64,000 nt of DNA from Thereva unica (lineage: Eukaryota > Arthropoda > Insecta > Diptera > Therevidae). Positions 11,206 to 22,783 of the stretch are shown here, in pieces; positions within the stretch are counted from its first letter, which is position 1; every line of letters starts with the position of its first letter. The stretch lies in NCBI GenBank assembly GCA_949987705.1, contig CATLJY010000920.1:1-64000 (forward strand), read 5' to 3'. Both the position numbers and the translations under genes were made by a program. Below the pieces are notes generated by a model. The model was not told the DNA's origin. It searched no databases and was given only the letters and a program-made list of their open reading frames with translations.

Positions 11206-12060
11206 AAGATGTAATATTGATGCGCCAAAAATTCTTGGAAGGATGATTTTTCATAAATCGTTAATGGAGCATAAAAGAAGCTTAATTCTAAATTTGAGGG
11301 AAATTTCGAGTGGACGTTTTTTGGAAAACTCAAAAAGTTTTTGAAAAGCGTTTTTCTCTGAATCTACGCATTTTAGAGAAAAGTTGTTTAAACAAAAAAT
11401 GTAGAGGACATTGTTACCTACAATTTGTTTCATAGAGGTCAGGCTGTACAACTTCAAATTCAGAAGCTAGGTGGCGCCAAAGTTTCCAAAAAAGTATTTT
11501 TTCGGTTTTTGTCCCAGAAAAAATGGTTTTTTTTACAAAAGTGTAAATCAGTAAATTGTTCCTCTTAAAAATGTCTACAACATTTATTTAAACTTTTTTT
11601 CCCTCCGACTTACCGTTCAAAAGTTATAGCGTGCTGAAGTGTGAGAATTGTGCTCTGAAGACGGCACACAGGTTAATTATACAGTACAGTTATAATTGGT
11701 ACGTTGCGATTGATTGAGCTATGATTGTTTAAACTGATTAACAAGAACTCTTAACAATTATTATTGTTTTAAAGTTCAACTCCAATTAACAATGTATTAT
11801 TGTGATCAATACTAACCGATTTTTGAGACAAGCTGTGGACAATGCGTCTGAGATATTTTTTTACACACAACAGAAATATTAAAATAGAATGGTGTATTAG
11901 TAATACGAATAAAAATGAACAATTTGTAATTTCAATCACTAATAAAAGATACTTTATTTCTTCTGTACAGTTACACTAATTTGGGGTAGGAAAATAATAA
12001 TAAATTCATTCAATAAATTCAAGTTCACGACAAAGTTCTTTTTCTACGACCTCATTCTTT
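11206..12060. other. No gene recognised
   Basis: AT-rich sequence without long frames. Near 11943-11970 the minus strand holds AATAAA motifs that could serve the RTE-like unit upstream of it on that strand. I see nothing else to support. Confidence 0.4.
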
Positions 12061-12513
12061 TTATCAGTGGTTCATCGTACAGTGATTCACTCGGCGTCTT
12101 CGGTAGATGAATCTTCGCTCAATTCTGCGTCATCTTGTTGCGCCTCTTTGTTGTTGCTGGTTGTCGTTTGTTGATGTTGTTTTGCCGCCTAACCGGCGGA
12201 TTGTCTGGTACAGCGTCCGGTACTCGTGCCTCGACGCCGCTTTTTCCATGTCGGCCGCAACGTTATTCCAGTACGCTTCTCCTTCCAATTTCATTTTCTG
12301 CCGAACTTCTTTGTTCAATCTTCGGTATTCCTCAAAGTCGACGTGTTTCATGCGCTTCCGCTGATCGACGAGGTCCAGACAGCTGTCCGAGATCCATGGC
12401 TGCGTCCGTTTACGGATCACAACTCCATTGCACACTCCACAATAGGCTCCGACAATTGCCTTTCTTCTACATCGATATCGTCCGGTATTGCGAGCGCCGC
12501 GAATTTGTTGGAT

Positions 12514-12843
12514 AATGCTGTAAACATACTAAGGGCGAAAATAGTTCCCACAGCGACTGGCAAAAACGAATAGAACACACAGCTTTTCTATGAGTATGAA
12601 GGGTGCAGCACAATATGCAGACCACTCGACGACGAGGTCGCCGAGAGTGGCGACTCAATCAATCCAAGTTCTATTTCGTAGCCGTCGCCCCTCAAAGTGG
12701 CCTGGGCGGTGTGACATGGGATTGTGTTGCTATTCTCGTATGTTCCTGTGCGCGTGTGTAGCATTCGGATGTCGAAGATGATTATTCTTGTGTGTGCTTT
12801 TTAATTTGTGTGCACCGTCGCCCTTAGTATATTTACAGCATAA
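12514..12843. repeat. MITE inside the RTE-like endonuclease frame
   Basis: The ends are inverted copies of TGCTGTAAAYATACTAAGGG, visible at about 12515-12538 and 12822-12842. The coding sequence on either side joins (FQMAL directly to SNKFAALA) when the unit is removed. TA lies at the junctions. The last ~40 residues of the longest endonuclease frame are therefore MITE-derived. Confidence 0.7.
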
Positions 12844-13720
12844 TGCCATTTGAAACTCTCGCCCGATGGCCGGGTCCCGTAGGCACGCCCAATTTTTCTT
12901 GGCTGGTGGTGGCTCCGTTTTCTTCGCTCTTTGCAATCGCATCTGCAATTTCGCTCGAACAAGATAATGGTCCGATCCGCAATCGGGTCCACGCATTGCA
13001 CGTACGTCTTTAAGCGTCGATCGGAATCCTGTGTTGATCAAAACGTAGTCTAACATCGCAGAGTCTTTGCCGGATGGATTTCGCCAGGTGAGTTGGTGTT
13101 TGAGTGGATGGCGGAAAATGCTGTTGCCAACGATCAAGTTGTTTGACGATGCGAATGAAAGCAGGCGTAAGCCGTTGTCATTAATTACTCCGTGTCCGAA
13201 TTTGCCCATGGTTTCTTCCCAGCCGGTTCGATCTACTCCTGAATGTGCATTGAAATCCCCCGCGAGAATTATTAATTCGGTTTGAGGTATCATATCCAGC
13301 GTCTGTTGAAGCTGATCGTAAAATTCGTCCTTGTTCGTGTCCGTGCTGGTCTCGGTTGGCGCATAAACGGATATGATATGGGTCTTGATCGTTCCACTGA
13401 TGGTTATAACCGCCAAACGCTCGGATATCGGTTGGAATGCGATAACGCTGCTGGCAGCCCGTCGGTCGACCATAAAGCCGACGCCGGCCTCTCTTTTCTC
13501 ACCACCGGAATAGTAAAGCATCATCGTTTCGTCGATTGTTGGCGGGACGATTGTCAATATCCCGGATCCGGTAAGCCGTAGTTCCGATAGCGCAGCAATT
13601 GATATTTTGCATTTCAACAATTCCATTGCTATGATTTCCTTTTGACCAACGTGATGTCCTGTTCGTACATTCCACGCAGCGAATTTTAATTCCCTTTTCG
13701 GTGTGACTAATTTGGGTGTT

Positions 13721-13882
13721 CGGCCAGTAACCCACTTCTCACCAGCATCCCTGGTCCCCAGTGCTGGCGCATCGGCTGCCCCGGATGCAGTAGCATTATT
13801 TCGGCCAGTAACCCACTTATCACCAGCATCCCTGGTCCCCAGCGCTGGCGCATCGGCTGCCCCGGATGCAGTAGCATTATTT
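13721..13882. repeat. 81-bp tandem duplication (two units)
   Basis: Units 13721-13801 and 13802-13882 differ at only a few bases. In the minus-strand frame each encodes 27 residues containing ATASGAADAPALGTRDAG and KWVTGR, so the duplication keeps the frame. Confidence 0.9.
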
Positions 13883-13939
13883 CGTGAATGGTTAGTTCGT
13901 GTATCCATGCGGTTTCTTGCCTAGTTTTTACGATCAACT

Positions 13940-14836
13940 CGGCAGGTCGACAACCCTCCTCCTTTCACACTCTGGGCTTGGGACCAGACGAAGGCGGAGT
14001 AAGCCAGAGTACTGACATACCTTCATGGGACACACTACGCGAGTTTCTGGAGGGGCGTTTTAGAACGTTAGAGGCTATTGGAAGGAAGGGATCAACCACA
14101 AGTAAAACCTATCGAAACTTCTCTGCAAGACCAAGGATGACACCACAAACATTCCATGTGACAACCAGCCAAAGATGCAGCTATTGCAGAAGCGACCACC
14201 ACGTCCGGCAGTGCCAAGCATTCGTCAAGTTGACCGAAGCAGAAAAAAGGGACTTGGTGAAATCACAGAAGCTGTGTGTAAACTGCCTAGGTTATGGTCA
14301 TCTAGGAGCCCAATGTCCAAGTAAACACACCTGTCGGATCTGCCACCAACGTCACCATTCATTGTTGCATCGCCAGACTGATAAAAGCAGCATGAATCTC
14401 AAACCAACCAATCAACAATCTCCCGATGATGCAAGAATTCAATCTCATGTAGCCACAGTAACGTCCGGAGAACAAATCAATTCATCATCATCCTCGTCGA
14501 GACAGAACCTCTCAGAAGCAGACAAACTATATTCCTTAATGACAAACAACGACGCTCCAATGCAACAAGTTCTACTGGCAACAGCGATGGTAAAGCTCCA
14601 ATCAGACACAGGGCATGAAACCACAGTCAGAGCGTTAATTGATCCAGGATCACAAGTCTCCTTCATAACAGAAGCTATCGTCCAAAGGCTACATCTGAGA
14701 AAGAAACCAATCAAGGCGTCTATTACAGTTGTCGGCGAAATCAACACCGGCAAATTCGACAATCTAGTCCAGCTAACATTAAAATCTAATTACAACAATA
14801 ACTTCGCAGTGGAAATGAACGCACTAGTTACAAGAA
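13940..14836 (+). pseudogene. BEL/Pao gag C-terminus and protease
   Basis: The frame contains a capsid-end motif (IPSWDTLREFLEGRF), then three Cys/His knuckles in the BEL style: CSYCRSDHHVRQCQAF, CVNCLGYGHLGAQC and CRICHQRHHSLLH. A protease with RALIDPGSQVSFITEAI follows, in which the usual catalytic Asp is present. The reading frame runs straight into the hAT insertion at 14837. If the insert and one copy of its 8-bp target duplication are ignored, the frame continues into pol at 15273. Confidence 0.85.
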
Positions 14837-15264
14837 CAGGGCCGGACTAGACCAAGTGCCGCCCCCACGCCAATCGCAAGTTGCATATACTTAATACAAT
14901 AACTTTATCCGCATATTCATATAGCACTTTCCATGTTTCTGTGTTTAATGGTTTCAAATTGTAGTGGTGAAAGATCTTTCTCAGTGTATAAAAAATTATT
15001 TACGTGCCAGTGTAGGTGACGAAAGACTTAAATATTAGACTTTGCAATATTGTGCATTGATCGATCTCTAGATGTTGAATTGTTAATTGACGATTTTGCT
15101 CCAGAAAAAAGCTCGAAAAGTACTAATTTAAAAACCGTAGAATAGTAAGTATTAAAAAAAAATTCATTTCAAAATATTAATTTTTTTTTTCACATTATTG
15201 CCGCCCCTAGTAAACTGCCGCCCTACGCCATGGCGTTGTTGGCGTAGGCGATAGTCCGGCCCTG
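14837..15264 (+). mobile_element. hAT deletion derivative with 8-bp target duplication
   Basis: TIRs begin CAGGGCCGGACTA at both ends. The octamer TACAAGAA flanks it exactly (14829-14836 and 15265-15272), diagnostic of hAT. Inside, the plus strand retains a broken piece of the transposase dimerisation tail: the SGERSFS block, then YKKLF and a DDFAPEKS-like end, as in ZMYM1-type hAT proteins. At 428 bp it is nonautonomous. Confidence 0.9.
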
Positions 15265-15272
15265 TACAAGAA

Positions 15273-18200
15273 AGCTGACTAGTTTCCTTCCATCAAAACA
15301 AATTTACACTCAAGAATGGACGCACATCAATCACCTCAATTTAGCAGACCCTTGGTACTCCCGTCCGGGCAAAATAGACATATTGTTGGGTAGCGACGTT
15401 TACGGCCATATCATCAGGCATGGGCTCATACTTAGCGAAAAAGGATCACCGATAGCCCAAGAAACATCCTTGGGATGGATCTTGTCTGGCAAATTCAAGG
15501 ACATCCCACCAACAATAAAAGTGACCAGCCTCCATATCACCACTGACTTACAGCAGCAGCTAGCCCAATTTTGGGAATTAGAAGAAATTAGCAGAGAAAA
15601 GCCCCTAACCGAGGAGGAACAACAGGGCGAAGAGATTTTTCGAACCACACACAAGCGACTTCCTAATGGACAGTACGAAGTCCAACTCCCATTCACTGAT
15701 AACAACACATCCCTAGGAACCTCTCGACCCCGAGCCATTTCATGTCTATACCGATCAGAAACTCGACTAAGCAAGGAACCAGACCTAAAGAAGCAATATG
15801 ACGATTGCTTAAGAGAATACATTACCCTCGAACATATGGAACCAGTAGCAGTCAACAACTCGCAGCCACCGCTTTTTCTATCTACCACACCACTCGGTTC
15901 TAAAGGAAGATAGCACCACAACGAAGTTACGTGTAGTCTTCAACGCATCGGCACCATCAAGTACAGGAACATCCCTCAATGATATTTTGTTAAATGGACC
16001 CCCTCAGCAAGACGATCTATGGTCTATTCTCCTTAAATGGCGCCTCCATTATATAGCATTCACAGCAGATATCGCAAAAATGTACAGACAAATACGAATA
16101 GAAAAACAACACGCTGACTATCAACGTATAGTATGGCGGGAGTCACCAGAAACACCAATTCAGGATTTTCGACTGCTCACAGTCACCTTTGGAACGAAAA
16201 GCGCTCCTTACTTAGCCACTAGGACCATCAAACAGTTAGCCATTGATGAGCAAGCAAGATATCCCCTGGGATCAGCTACGGCCAAACTGATTTTTACGTG
16301 GACGATCTATTGTCAGGAGCAAACACAATAGAGGAAGCCATTAACAAGCAGCAACAACTACAAGGACTCATGATGTCTGGAGGATTTCAACTGAGAAAAT
16401 GGGTTTCAAACTCCCCAGATTTATTAGCATCTATACCAGAAGAACTAAGAGAAATCAACTTGCCCTTCAACATAACCTCGCAGGACCAGGTAAAAACCCT
16501 CGGAATATATTGGAACCCTCGAAGTGATACACTGTCCTACACATTAAAGGAAGGAAAACAAATAGTTCCAATAACCAAACGAACAATGTTATCAGAAATA
16601 TCTAAATTATTCGATCCATTAGGATGGGCATCACCAATCATTATACCAGCGAAATTAATGATCCAACGGTTATGGTTAGCAAAGATAAACTGGGATGATG
16701 CTCCACCACTAGAACTACAATCCGAATGCACCAAGTATCAACAGCACCTACGCACCATCAACCAGATCCAAATTCCAAGATGGTTGAACAAGAGGGGCAC
16801 ACAAACCGAGGTGGAGATCCATGGATTCAGCGACGCATCCACTCAAGCTTACGCTGCAGTGGTCTATTACTGCGCAATTCAAAATGGAACTCGAACCATC
16901 AACATCCTGACAGCCAAGACTAAGGTAGCGCCAATCAAGGTAGTTTCCCTTCCACGACTAGAATTATGTGGAGCAGTACTATTGGCGAAATTAATCAACT
17001 ATATCCAAAGGGCACTAAAACTTACGGATGCTACACCTACATTCACTTGGACAGACTCCGAAATAGTGCTAGCATGGCTAAATGGACATCCCTCAAAATG
17101 GAAATCATTTATCGCCAACCGAACATCCCTTATCCATGAGCTATTAAGAAACGCAAGATGGGGTCATGTCTCCTCAAAACAGAATCCAGCAGACTGCGCC
17201 ACAAGAGGATTATCACCCGAACAGTTAAAGGATCACATGCTATGGTGGAAGGGCCCAGAATGGCTCCAAAAACCAAAGACCGAGTGGCCCACCATGAGGA
17301 CAAGACTCACCACAGAATTAGAATCCAGAAAACAGCCACCCTGTTGCTCTATAGCAATTAAGGAGGATGACATCATTACAAAATTCTCCTCGCTCACCAA
17401 ACTCGTCAGAGTAACCGCATATTGCAAAAGATTTATCAGTGATTGTCGAAAATTAGCAAGAGACAAAACCAAAAGTTATCTCACCAATAGTGAAATCAGA
17501 AACTCCCTACTGGCAATCCTAAAAATCGTTCAGCAAAGACATTTTCATGAAGAACTCAAATCATTAGCCGAAAAACAAACTCTAACCAATAAAAGTGCTT
17601 TAAGGAAATTAACCCCTTTCATAGATAATGACGGACTCTTAAGAGTAGGCGGACGATTGCGACACTCAACCTTACGATATGAGGAAAAACACCCCATCAT
17701 AGTACCAGACAAGGATCCATTCACCACATTACTGATAGATAGATACCATCGAGAGACCCTACATGGAGGACCCGAGTTAATGATGAGCGTCATCTTCCGA
17801 AAATACTGGGTACTGAATGCAAGAAACACGATTCGCCATCAGATTCACAAATGCATCACCTGCTATCGACAGAAGGCCGAGGTACAACAACAATTGATGG
17901 GCGACCTACCATATCAAAGAGTAAAGGCCTCAAGACCATTCAGCCATACTGGAATCGACTATTGCGGACCCTTTGAGCTGAAAACCCACAAGGGCCGAGG
18001 ATCAAAAAGATATAAAGGGTACATTTCGATATTTGTATGTATGGCTACTAAGGCATTTCACATTGAAATAGTGACCGATCTCAGTACACAAGGTTTCATT
18101 GCAGCATATCGTCGATTCGTCTCCCGGAGAGGTATGGCTAGCGACATCTACTGCGACTGTGGCTCCAATTTTGTGGGAGCCAACCGAGTACTCACCAGGC

Positions 18201-18859
18201 AAACAACACAGATGGTCAACGGCATAAATCTAGAAATTGCATCATTACTGGAGACCGAAGGGGTACAATTCCATTTTAATCCACCAGCAGCCCCACACTT
18301 CGGAGGCCTATGGGAATCTGGAGTCCGATCAACGAAATATCACATGAAACGAATTCTAGGAACTTCAATACTCACTTATGAGGAATTTAGTACCGTATTA
18401 ACTCAATTTGAAGCCTGCCTAAATTATCGACCGTTGTGTGAGATAAGCAGCGACCCAGAAGACTTAACACCATTAACACCAGCACACTTTCTCATTGGCG
18501 ACATTCTAATAACACCACCCGAACCATCTCTCCTCGACCAGAACATACATCGCTTAGACAGATGGCAGCATGTACAACATTTATACCAATCCTTCTGGAA
18601 AAGGTGGAACTCCGAGTATTTGTCACGCCTTCAGCAAAGACCAAAATGGACAAAATTGCGCGACAACATAAGAGTTGGCCAACTAATATTACTCAAGGAA
18701 GATAATCTACCACCCGCTCAATGGTTGCTAGGGCGCATAACGGAAGTCCACCCTGGCGCTGATCACTTAATTCGAGTGGTCACAATTAAAACAAAAAACT
18801 CTATATTAAAGCGACCAATTTCAAAAATATGTCTCTTACCCATTAATACCGAATTATAA
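15273..18859 (+). pseudogene. BEL/Pao pol: RT, RNase H, integrase, DUF5641
   Basis: Starts in the protease/RT spacer (IDILLGSDVYG). RT motifs are LRVVFNASA, FTADIAKMYRQI and YVDD at 16295-16306. RNase H begins near EIHGFSDAST and includes TWTDSEIVLAWL. Integrase has a His/Cys zinc finger (HGGPELM to CITCYRQ), the catalytic Asp in GIDYCGPF, a second in CDCGSNFVGA, and the Glu in FGGLWESG. The end is DUF5641-like (LTPAHFLIGD, WKRWNSEYL, WLLGRI). Two 1-nt frameshifts, at about 15870-15881 and between 16200 and 16295, split it into three frames. The last frame (16298-18859, 853 codons) is fully open, so decay is modest. Confidence 0.88.
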
Positions 18860-19063
18860 TACAGTCAGAATTCAGACTATCATGGCCCAGGCAACTAATG
18901 AGCCACTTCCGACCAAAGACACAAACCAGTTACCACAAAAAAGGACCAACCCCACATTACCAGCTGCAAACCCATCCAACCAACCGTTAGGCATTTAGTC
19001 AAGTGAAATAAAAACCGCCATCATCACTCACGACGAAAAAGCTCAATTTAATTTATTCTCATC

Positions 19064-19516
19064 ATGGACTATATTTGGATAGATGATGTACCAAAATTAT
19101 CTACCCCGCCGAGAAGGGAATCATCGGTCCAGGCATTAAAAAAAACGATACCATCACCACAACAGCCAAAGGTATCAAGACCATTTAAAGCCACTCCAGC
19201 TGGTCCAGAATTAAGGATAAGGACACGACTAAAACCTGCAAAACGAACTTTAACCTTGGACGCATACCGGGCCTTGAGAAAAAAACAACCACATGCGGAC
19301 ATTATCGCCACCCCTGAAGTATGGGCGCAGATTAACAGCCTCTCACTTCCATGGGCGAAAATTAAAAGTGCTGCAAAAAATTATCGTACAAAACTAAACA
19401 ATCAAACCCTACGATTTAAAAAACTAAAAAACGACAAAATCAAGGTTACACTCCAAGAAGCACGCACTAGCAAGGGGAATGTTGAGGCACAACCAGTCAA
19501 AACAACAAAGAAATAA
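19064..19516 (+). CDS. Basic 150-aa accessory ORF of the BEL/Pao element
   Basis: An open frame from ATG lies ~205 bp downstream of the pol stop and ~130 bp upstream of the 3' LTR, in the position where env-like or accessory ORFs of LTR elements occur. The product is very lysine/arginine-rich (RIRTRLKPAKRTLTLDAYRA; a later NYRTKL and RFKKLKNDKIK). It has no signal peptide and no membrane segment, so it is not an envelope glycoprotein. The acidic/proline N-terminus followed by a basic body suggests nucleic-acid binding, but that is inference. I do not recognise the family. The frame is intact although pol is broken. Confidence 0.6.
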   Translation: MDYIWIDDVPKLSTPPRRESSVQALKKTIPSPQQPKVSRPFKATPAGPELRIRTRLKPAKRTLTLDAYRALRKKQPHADIIATPEVWAQINSLSLPWAKIKSAAKNYRTKLNNQTLRFKKLKNDKIKVTLQEARTSKGNVEAQPVKTTKK

Positions 19517-19649
19517 ATACATAATTAAGCAATCATGTCTTTTATTAAAACAAAGAAATAATCCTACATTACAAATATGGTGACAAAAGAAATATACTTA
19601 ACATTAAAATCTAATTTTGACAATGCAGCGTTGTCAAGGCCGGGGAGTA

Positions 19650-21121
19650 TGTCGCGGCAGCTCCTAAAATTTACAAAAATACCTGAAAAACCAAAATTTA
19701 GGATGGGAAAATAAACAAAACAACAAACTCACGCACTAAAACCACTATTTATTATGTCCATTATGTATCTAAAATTAGAAGAATTCATCCTGAAAAAGAA
19801 TAATTATAATAAACATCACAAAAAAAAAACATACTTCCCTTAAAAACAAAGCCAGCCTCCACTAATGAAAACGCCGTCAGTAAACAAACGAAATCTGAAA
19901 TTAGAGAAAATGATTATTACAGAATTTAAAACAAGTTCCACAACAAAAACTTACCTGTCAACACTAAAATCAGGTCCAGCCCCTTTTCTTCCCTTCCAAA
20001 TAAATATATCGCTGAAATATAAAAATAAAATTAGTATATAAACTAAAATGAAATAAAAATAGTTACTTACCATGAAACTCCATCTGACAGACAGAAACAG
20101 CTGATCGCAAACAAGCGAAGATTAAATACATAATCGGTATATACTCCACATTGCCCCGCCACTTTGCCGAGCTTCATTGTGATTGCCGCAATAAATATCG
20201 CAGCAGCTGACCGAAAATTTCAGATCACTTGATCCTTCAAGACGTTCTGAGTCTGAAAGAATTGCCGCATTGAGGCAACCAGTGATTCTCATTTAAGCAG
20301 GGCGTACTGAGCCAAATCTACAAGCAAGTTGAACGGAGTATTGAACCTTCAACTTTTGCATCCCAACCAAGTTGAAAGGAAGTATTGAACCTTCAACTTT
20401 CGCATCCCAATAAAGGCGAATTGAGCCGATTTTTAACCAATATAACCGGCGCACTGAGCCGTCATATGTAAGCTGTTGTAGTGAGACAGCATCCTAAGGA
20501 AGGCGAATTGAGCCAAGAAATATTCAATTCCCATATAACTTAATAAGCTAAAGCAATTTAAATTTCAGAACCCGAAAGGCAGATCTAAAGCGAAAAGGGC
20601 GTCAAGAAGCATTCACACCACTGTAATCGACCGCAACCAACGCATCGCTAGTGCATCATCAATTCAGCAAAGTTAAATCAATCAAAGAAGGTGAAGTTTG
20701 GGAAATTAATTCAGTTTCTGATCAGCGACATCTATACGTCCAAAATTCGAACTAACTCCTAAAGCCAAGAAAGTTAAACCATCAAGCCAATCTATTAAGG
20801 AGAATTTAACTAAGTGAAAGACACACGCCGCATACATTATCAGCAGGAAATTTTAGTGATAGTGTTAATATAAATGAAAGGCCTAGCAATAATTCTGGCA
20901 ATATCAAACTATTGAATTTAAGCTAGTTTATGTCTATATTGTATAACTGTTGAAATAACTTAAAACCAATTTATATTGAATTAATCAAATAATGAACTGA
21001 ATGTGAATTGTATGAATTAATGAATGAAATAGTGAATTGTGAAGTTAATTATACTAGAAAAACATTAAGCTTTTAATAAAAATTGTGTTTATTAAAAAGG
21101 GTGATTTTTTTTGGGGTGACA
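19650..21121 (+). repeat. BEL/Pao 3' LTR, ~1.47 kb
   Basis: A purine-rich stretch (GGCCGGGGAG) precedes TGTCGCGGCAGC, and the proposed right end is GGGGTGACA, so the LTR runs TGTC to GACA as inverted termini. Between ~20.29 and 20.53 kb it holds short direct repeats: two copies of a ~48-bp unit with GTATTGAACCTTCAACTTT, and several GGCG-A-TGAGCC motifs, probably promoter or regulatory repeats. The 5' LTR is absent from the window, so both ends are inferred from the terminal motifs only. Confidence 0.6.
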
Positions 21122-21193
21122 CCTGGGTGATCACGGCACAGTAGAGAAGGACAGTAATGAAAGAAAAGAAAATTTTGACAAAACCTAGATTAA

Positions 21194-21831
21194 CACGGTT
21201 TACAGAAACAAGGTAATGTAAAAGACTGTAAACCTTATGCTGACGTCACTTGGGGGACACTTTCCATATAAAATCGAAGATGTTGTTGTTGTTTCTGCAT
21301 TAAGGCTGGAGTCACCAGGCCAGGCGCGGATCCAGGGGGGGTCACGGGGGTCATGACCCCCCCCCCCAAACAGCCCGCATTTCAAAAAATAGAGCTGAAA
21401 CAATATTTAGCAAACCGAAAAACAAAAACAAAAAAATAAACGAACAAAACCTAGCTTTTGCAAACATAAAAACCTGAAACTAACCAAACGACTGAAATTA
21501 ACTTACTTTTTTGCACTTTTTTACTGAGAGAGTACATTTTTTATATAAACAGTTTATAATTTTATATAAACAATAATAAAATAAATAGAATTTTCAAGTA
21601 AAACAAATTGGACGAGTTTTTGCATAATGTTATTCTGACTTTGTTTTTTATTCATTGAAAAAATTCGGCTAGCTTTGCTTATTTGGTTATTTTTGTTATT
21701 TTTGTTATTTTTTTCTATCCTGTGACCCCCTCCGGAAAAATTCTAGATCCGCACCTGCACCAGGCGCCAATTTTTTACGGTATTCGAAGCTGTCGTCTCT
21801 TTTACATTACCTTCTGTTTTTGTATACCGTG
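21194..21831. repeat. MITE carrying a nested hAT MITE
   Basis: Left end CACGGTTTACAGAAACA and right end, read inverted, CACGGTATACAAAAACAG both continue into GGTAATGTAAAAGA. The hAT unit 21321-21757 is inserted between them. No convincing target duplication is visible, so the family is unassigned. Confidence 0.5.
21321..21757. mobile_element. hAT MITE with 8-bp target duplication
   Basis: Ends are CAGGCGCGGATCCAG and its imperfect inverted copy (CAGGTGCGGATCTAG), flanked by perfect CACCAGGC octamers (21313-21320 and 21758-21765). GC-rich G/C runs sit just inside the ends. It encodes nothing. Confidence 0.85.
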
Positions 21832-22780
21832 CTGGAGTATAGCTAAAACAGTATAGGTCAAAGCAGAGTCCGATGGAGAAGCTTTCTGGAAGCCCTATTT
21901 TCAAAAGATTACCAATTTTTTTTACTATGAAAGTAGCAGAGTAAATAAATATTTTAACATACTTATATGTATGTGTACTTGTTTATCCAAAAGAAATGAA
22001 ATTATTTATTTGTAAGTATAAAATAAAAAAATTTAATAGTATGGATCGTGGAGTCAGACAAACATCAAATTTTAGTGAAAAAGTAATTGTTGTTTACATC
22101 GGCACACAGAAAAAAATGGCAAAGCTGCTAAATTTGTATTTTTTGATTATAAGTTCTGATGCTGTAAGTAAGAAGATAGAAAATGTCCATTTCTTATATT
22201 TTTCGATGTAACTAATAGTGCGAGAGCCCAGGCCGCCAGACGTACGTCATTCTCTTAAAGCTGATATTTCGTATATGCATAGTGGGATACGCATGCACAC
22301 TAGCTAGCCCGGAAAATGGACCCGTTTGTAGATATTTGATCCAAAAGGTACACAAAAAAATCACCACCCTTCGTGAAATTCTTTCGGATGGGTCATTCCA
22401 TATCAAATCAACCAATTTTTAATTAATTTTGGACCCCATGGACTTCAAAACACCTAATTTTTTTATGTTTGTTCTTTTGGTGGAAACTAAAAAAAAACTT
22501 TTTAGATTTTTTGGACTTCTATTTTTTTAGTTATAAATTTTCAAAAAATCGAAAATCCTAAAATTTTGACAAATTTTAAAATCTTTTAATTGGTCTAGTT
22601 CAAAAACTATTAGACATAGAAAGCTGAAAGTATCACCAATTTCTTCTGATTTAATAAGACTTTAATTTGATATACAACATAGTATTATTAGTAAGAAGGC
22701 GAATTTTTCCGGCATTTTGAAAATTTTCTTTTTGGAATATCTCAAAATAATATTTTTTCAAATTTTTGAAAAAATTGTAT
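21832..22780. other. No gene recognised; AT-rich repeat-like DNA
   Basis: The stretch from ~22.39 kb, beginning GGGTCATTCCATATCAAATC, has the poly-T-rich look of a dispersed nonautonomous repeat, but no paired terminus is seen. Nothing coding can be supported. Confidence 0.35.
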
Positions 22781-22783
22781 TCT

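Larger units (their letters stand above)
12065..13908 (-). pseudogene. RTE-like LINE endonuclease and linker, RT missing
   Basis: From ATG at 13908 the frame carries an apurinic-type endonuclease: KFAAWNVRTG, ALSELRLTGSG, ISVYAPTE, LAGDFNAHSGV, LDYVLI and GSDHYLVRA with the catalytic Asp-His. This is the kind often labelled craniofacial-development-protein-2-like in insect annotation. A MITE at about 12514-12843 interrupts it after REFQMAL; removing it rejoins the reading frame to a linker rich in charged residues (TQPWISDSCLDL, LNKEVRQKMK). A 1-nt frameshift lies near 12425. The unit ends with an acidic tail near 12090 and no RT follows. Its N-terminus contains an 81-bp tandem duplication. 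It is inactive as a retrotransposon. A domesticated endonuclease is possible but I see no evidence for it. Confidence 0.75.
13940..21121 (+). mobile_element. BEL/Pao LTR retrotransposon, 5'-truncated
   Basis: The order gag zinc knuckles, aspartic protease, RT, RNase H, zinc-binding integrase with a C-terminal DUF5641-like region, an extra ORF and a 3' LTR is that of BEL/Pao. The 5' LTR and N-terminal gag are missing: homology starts about 13.94 kb, next to the RTE-like fragment. A hAT derivative splits it at 14837-15264, and at least two 1-nt frameshifts break pol. It is inactive. The position is intergenic, between the first and second IR genes. Confidence 0.85.

Noticed and set aside
19691..19708. 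18-bp match CCAAAATTTAGGATGGGA also at 23576-23593
   Set aside because: Probably a scrap of LTR-related sequence or chance; flanks do not align, so no feature is claimed.
13940..21121. Endogenous virus with envelope
   Set aside because: Pol is BEL/Pao type and the extra ORF has no signal peptide, membrane segment or glycosylation pattern expected of an envelope.
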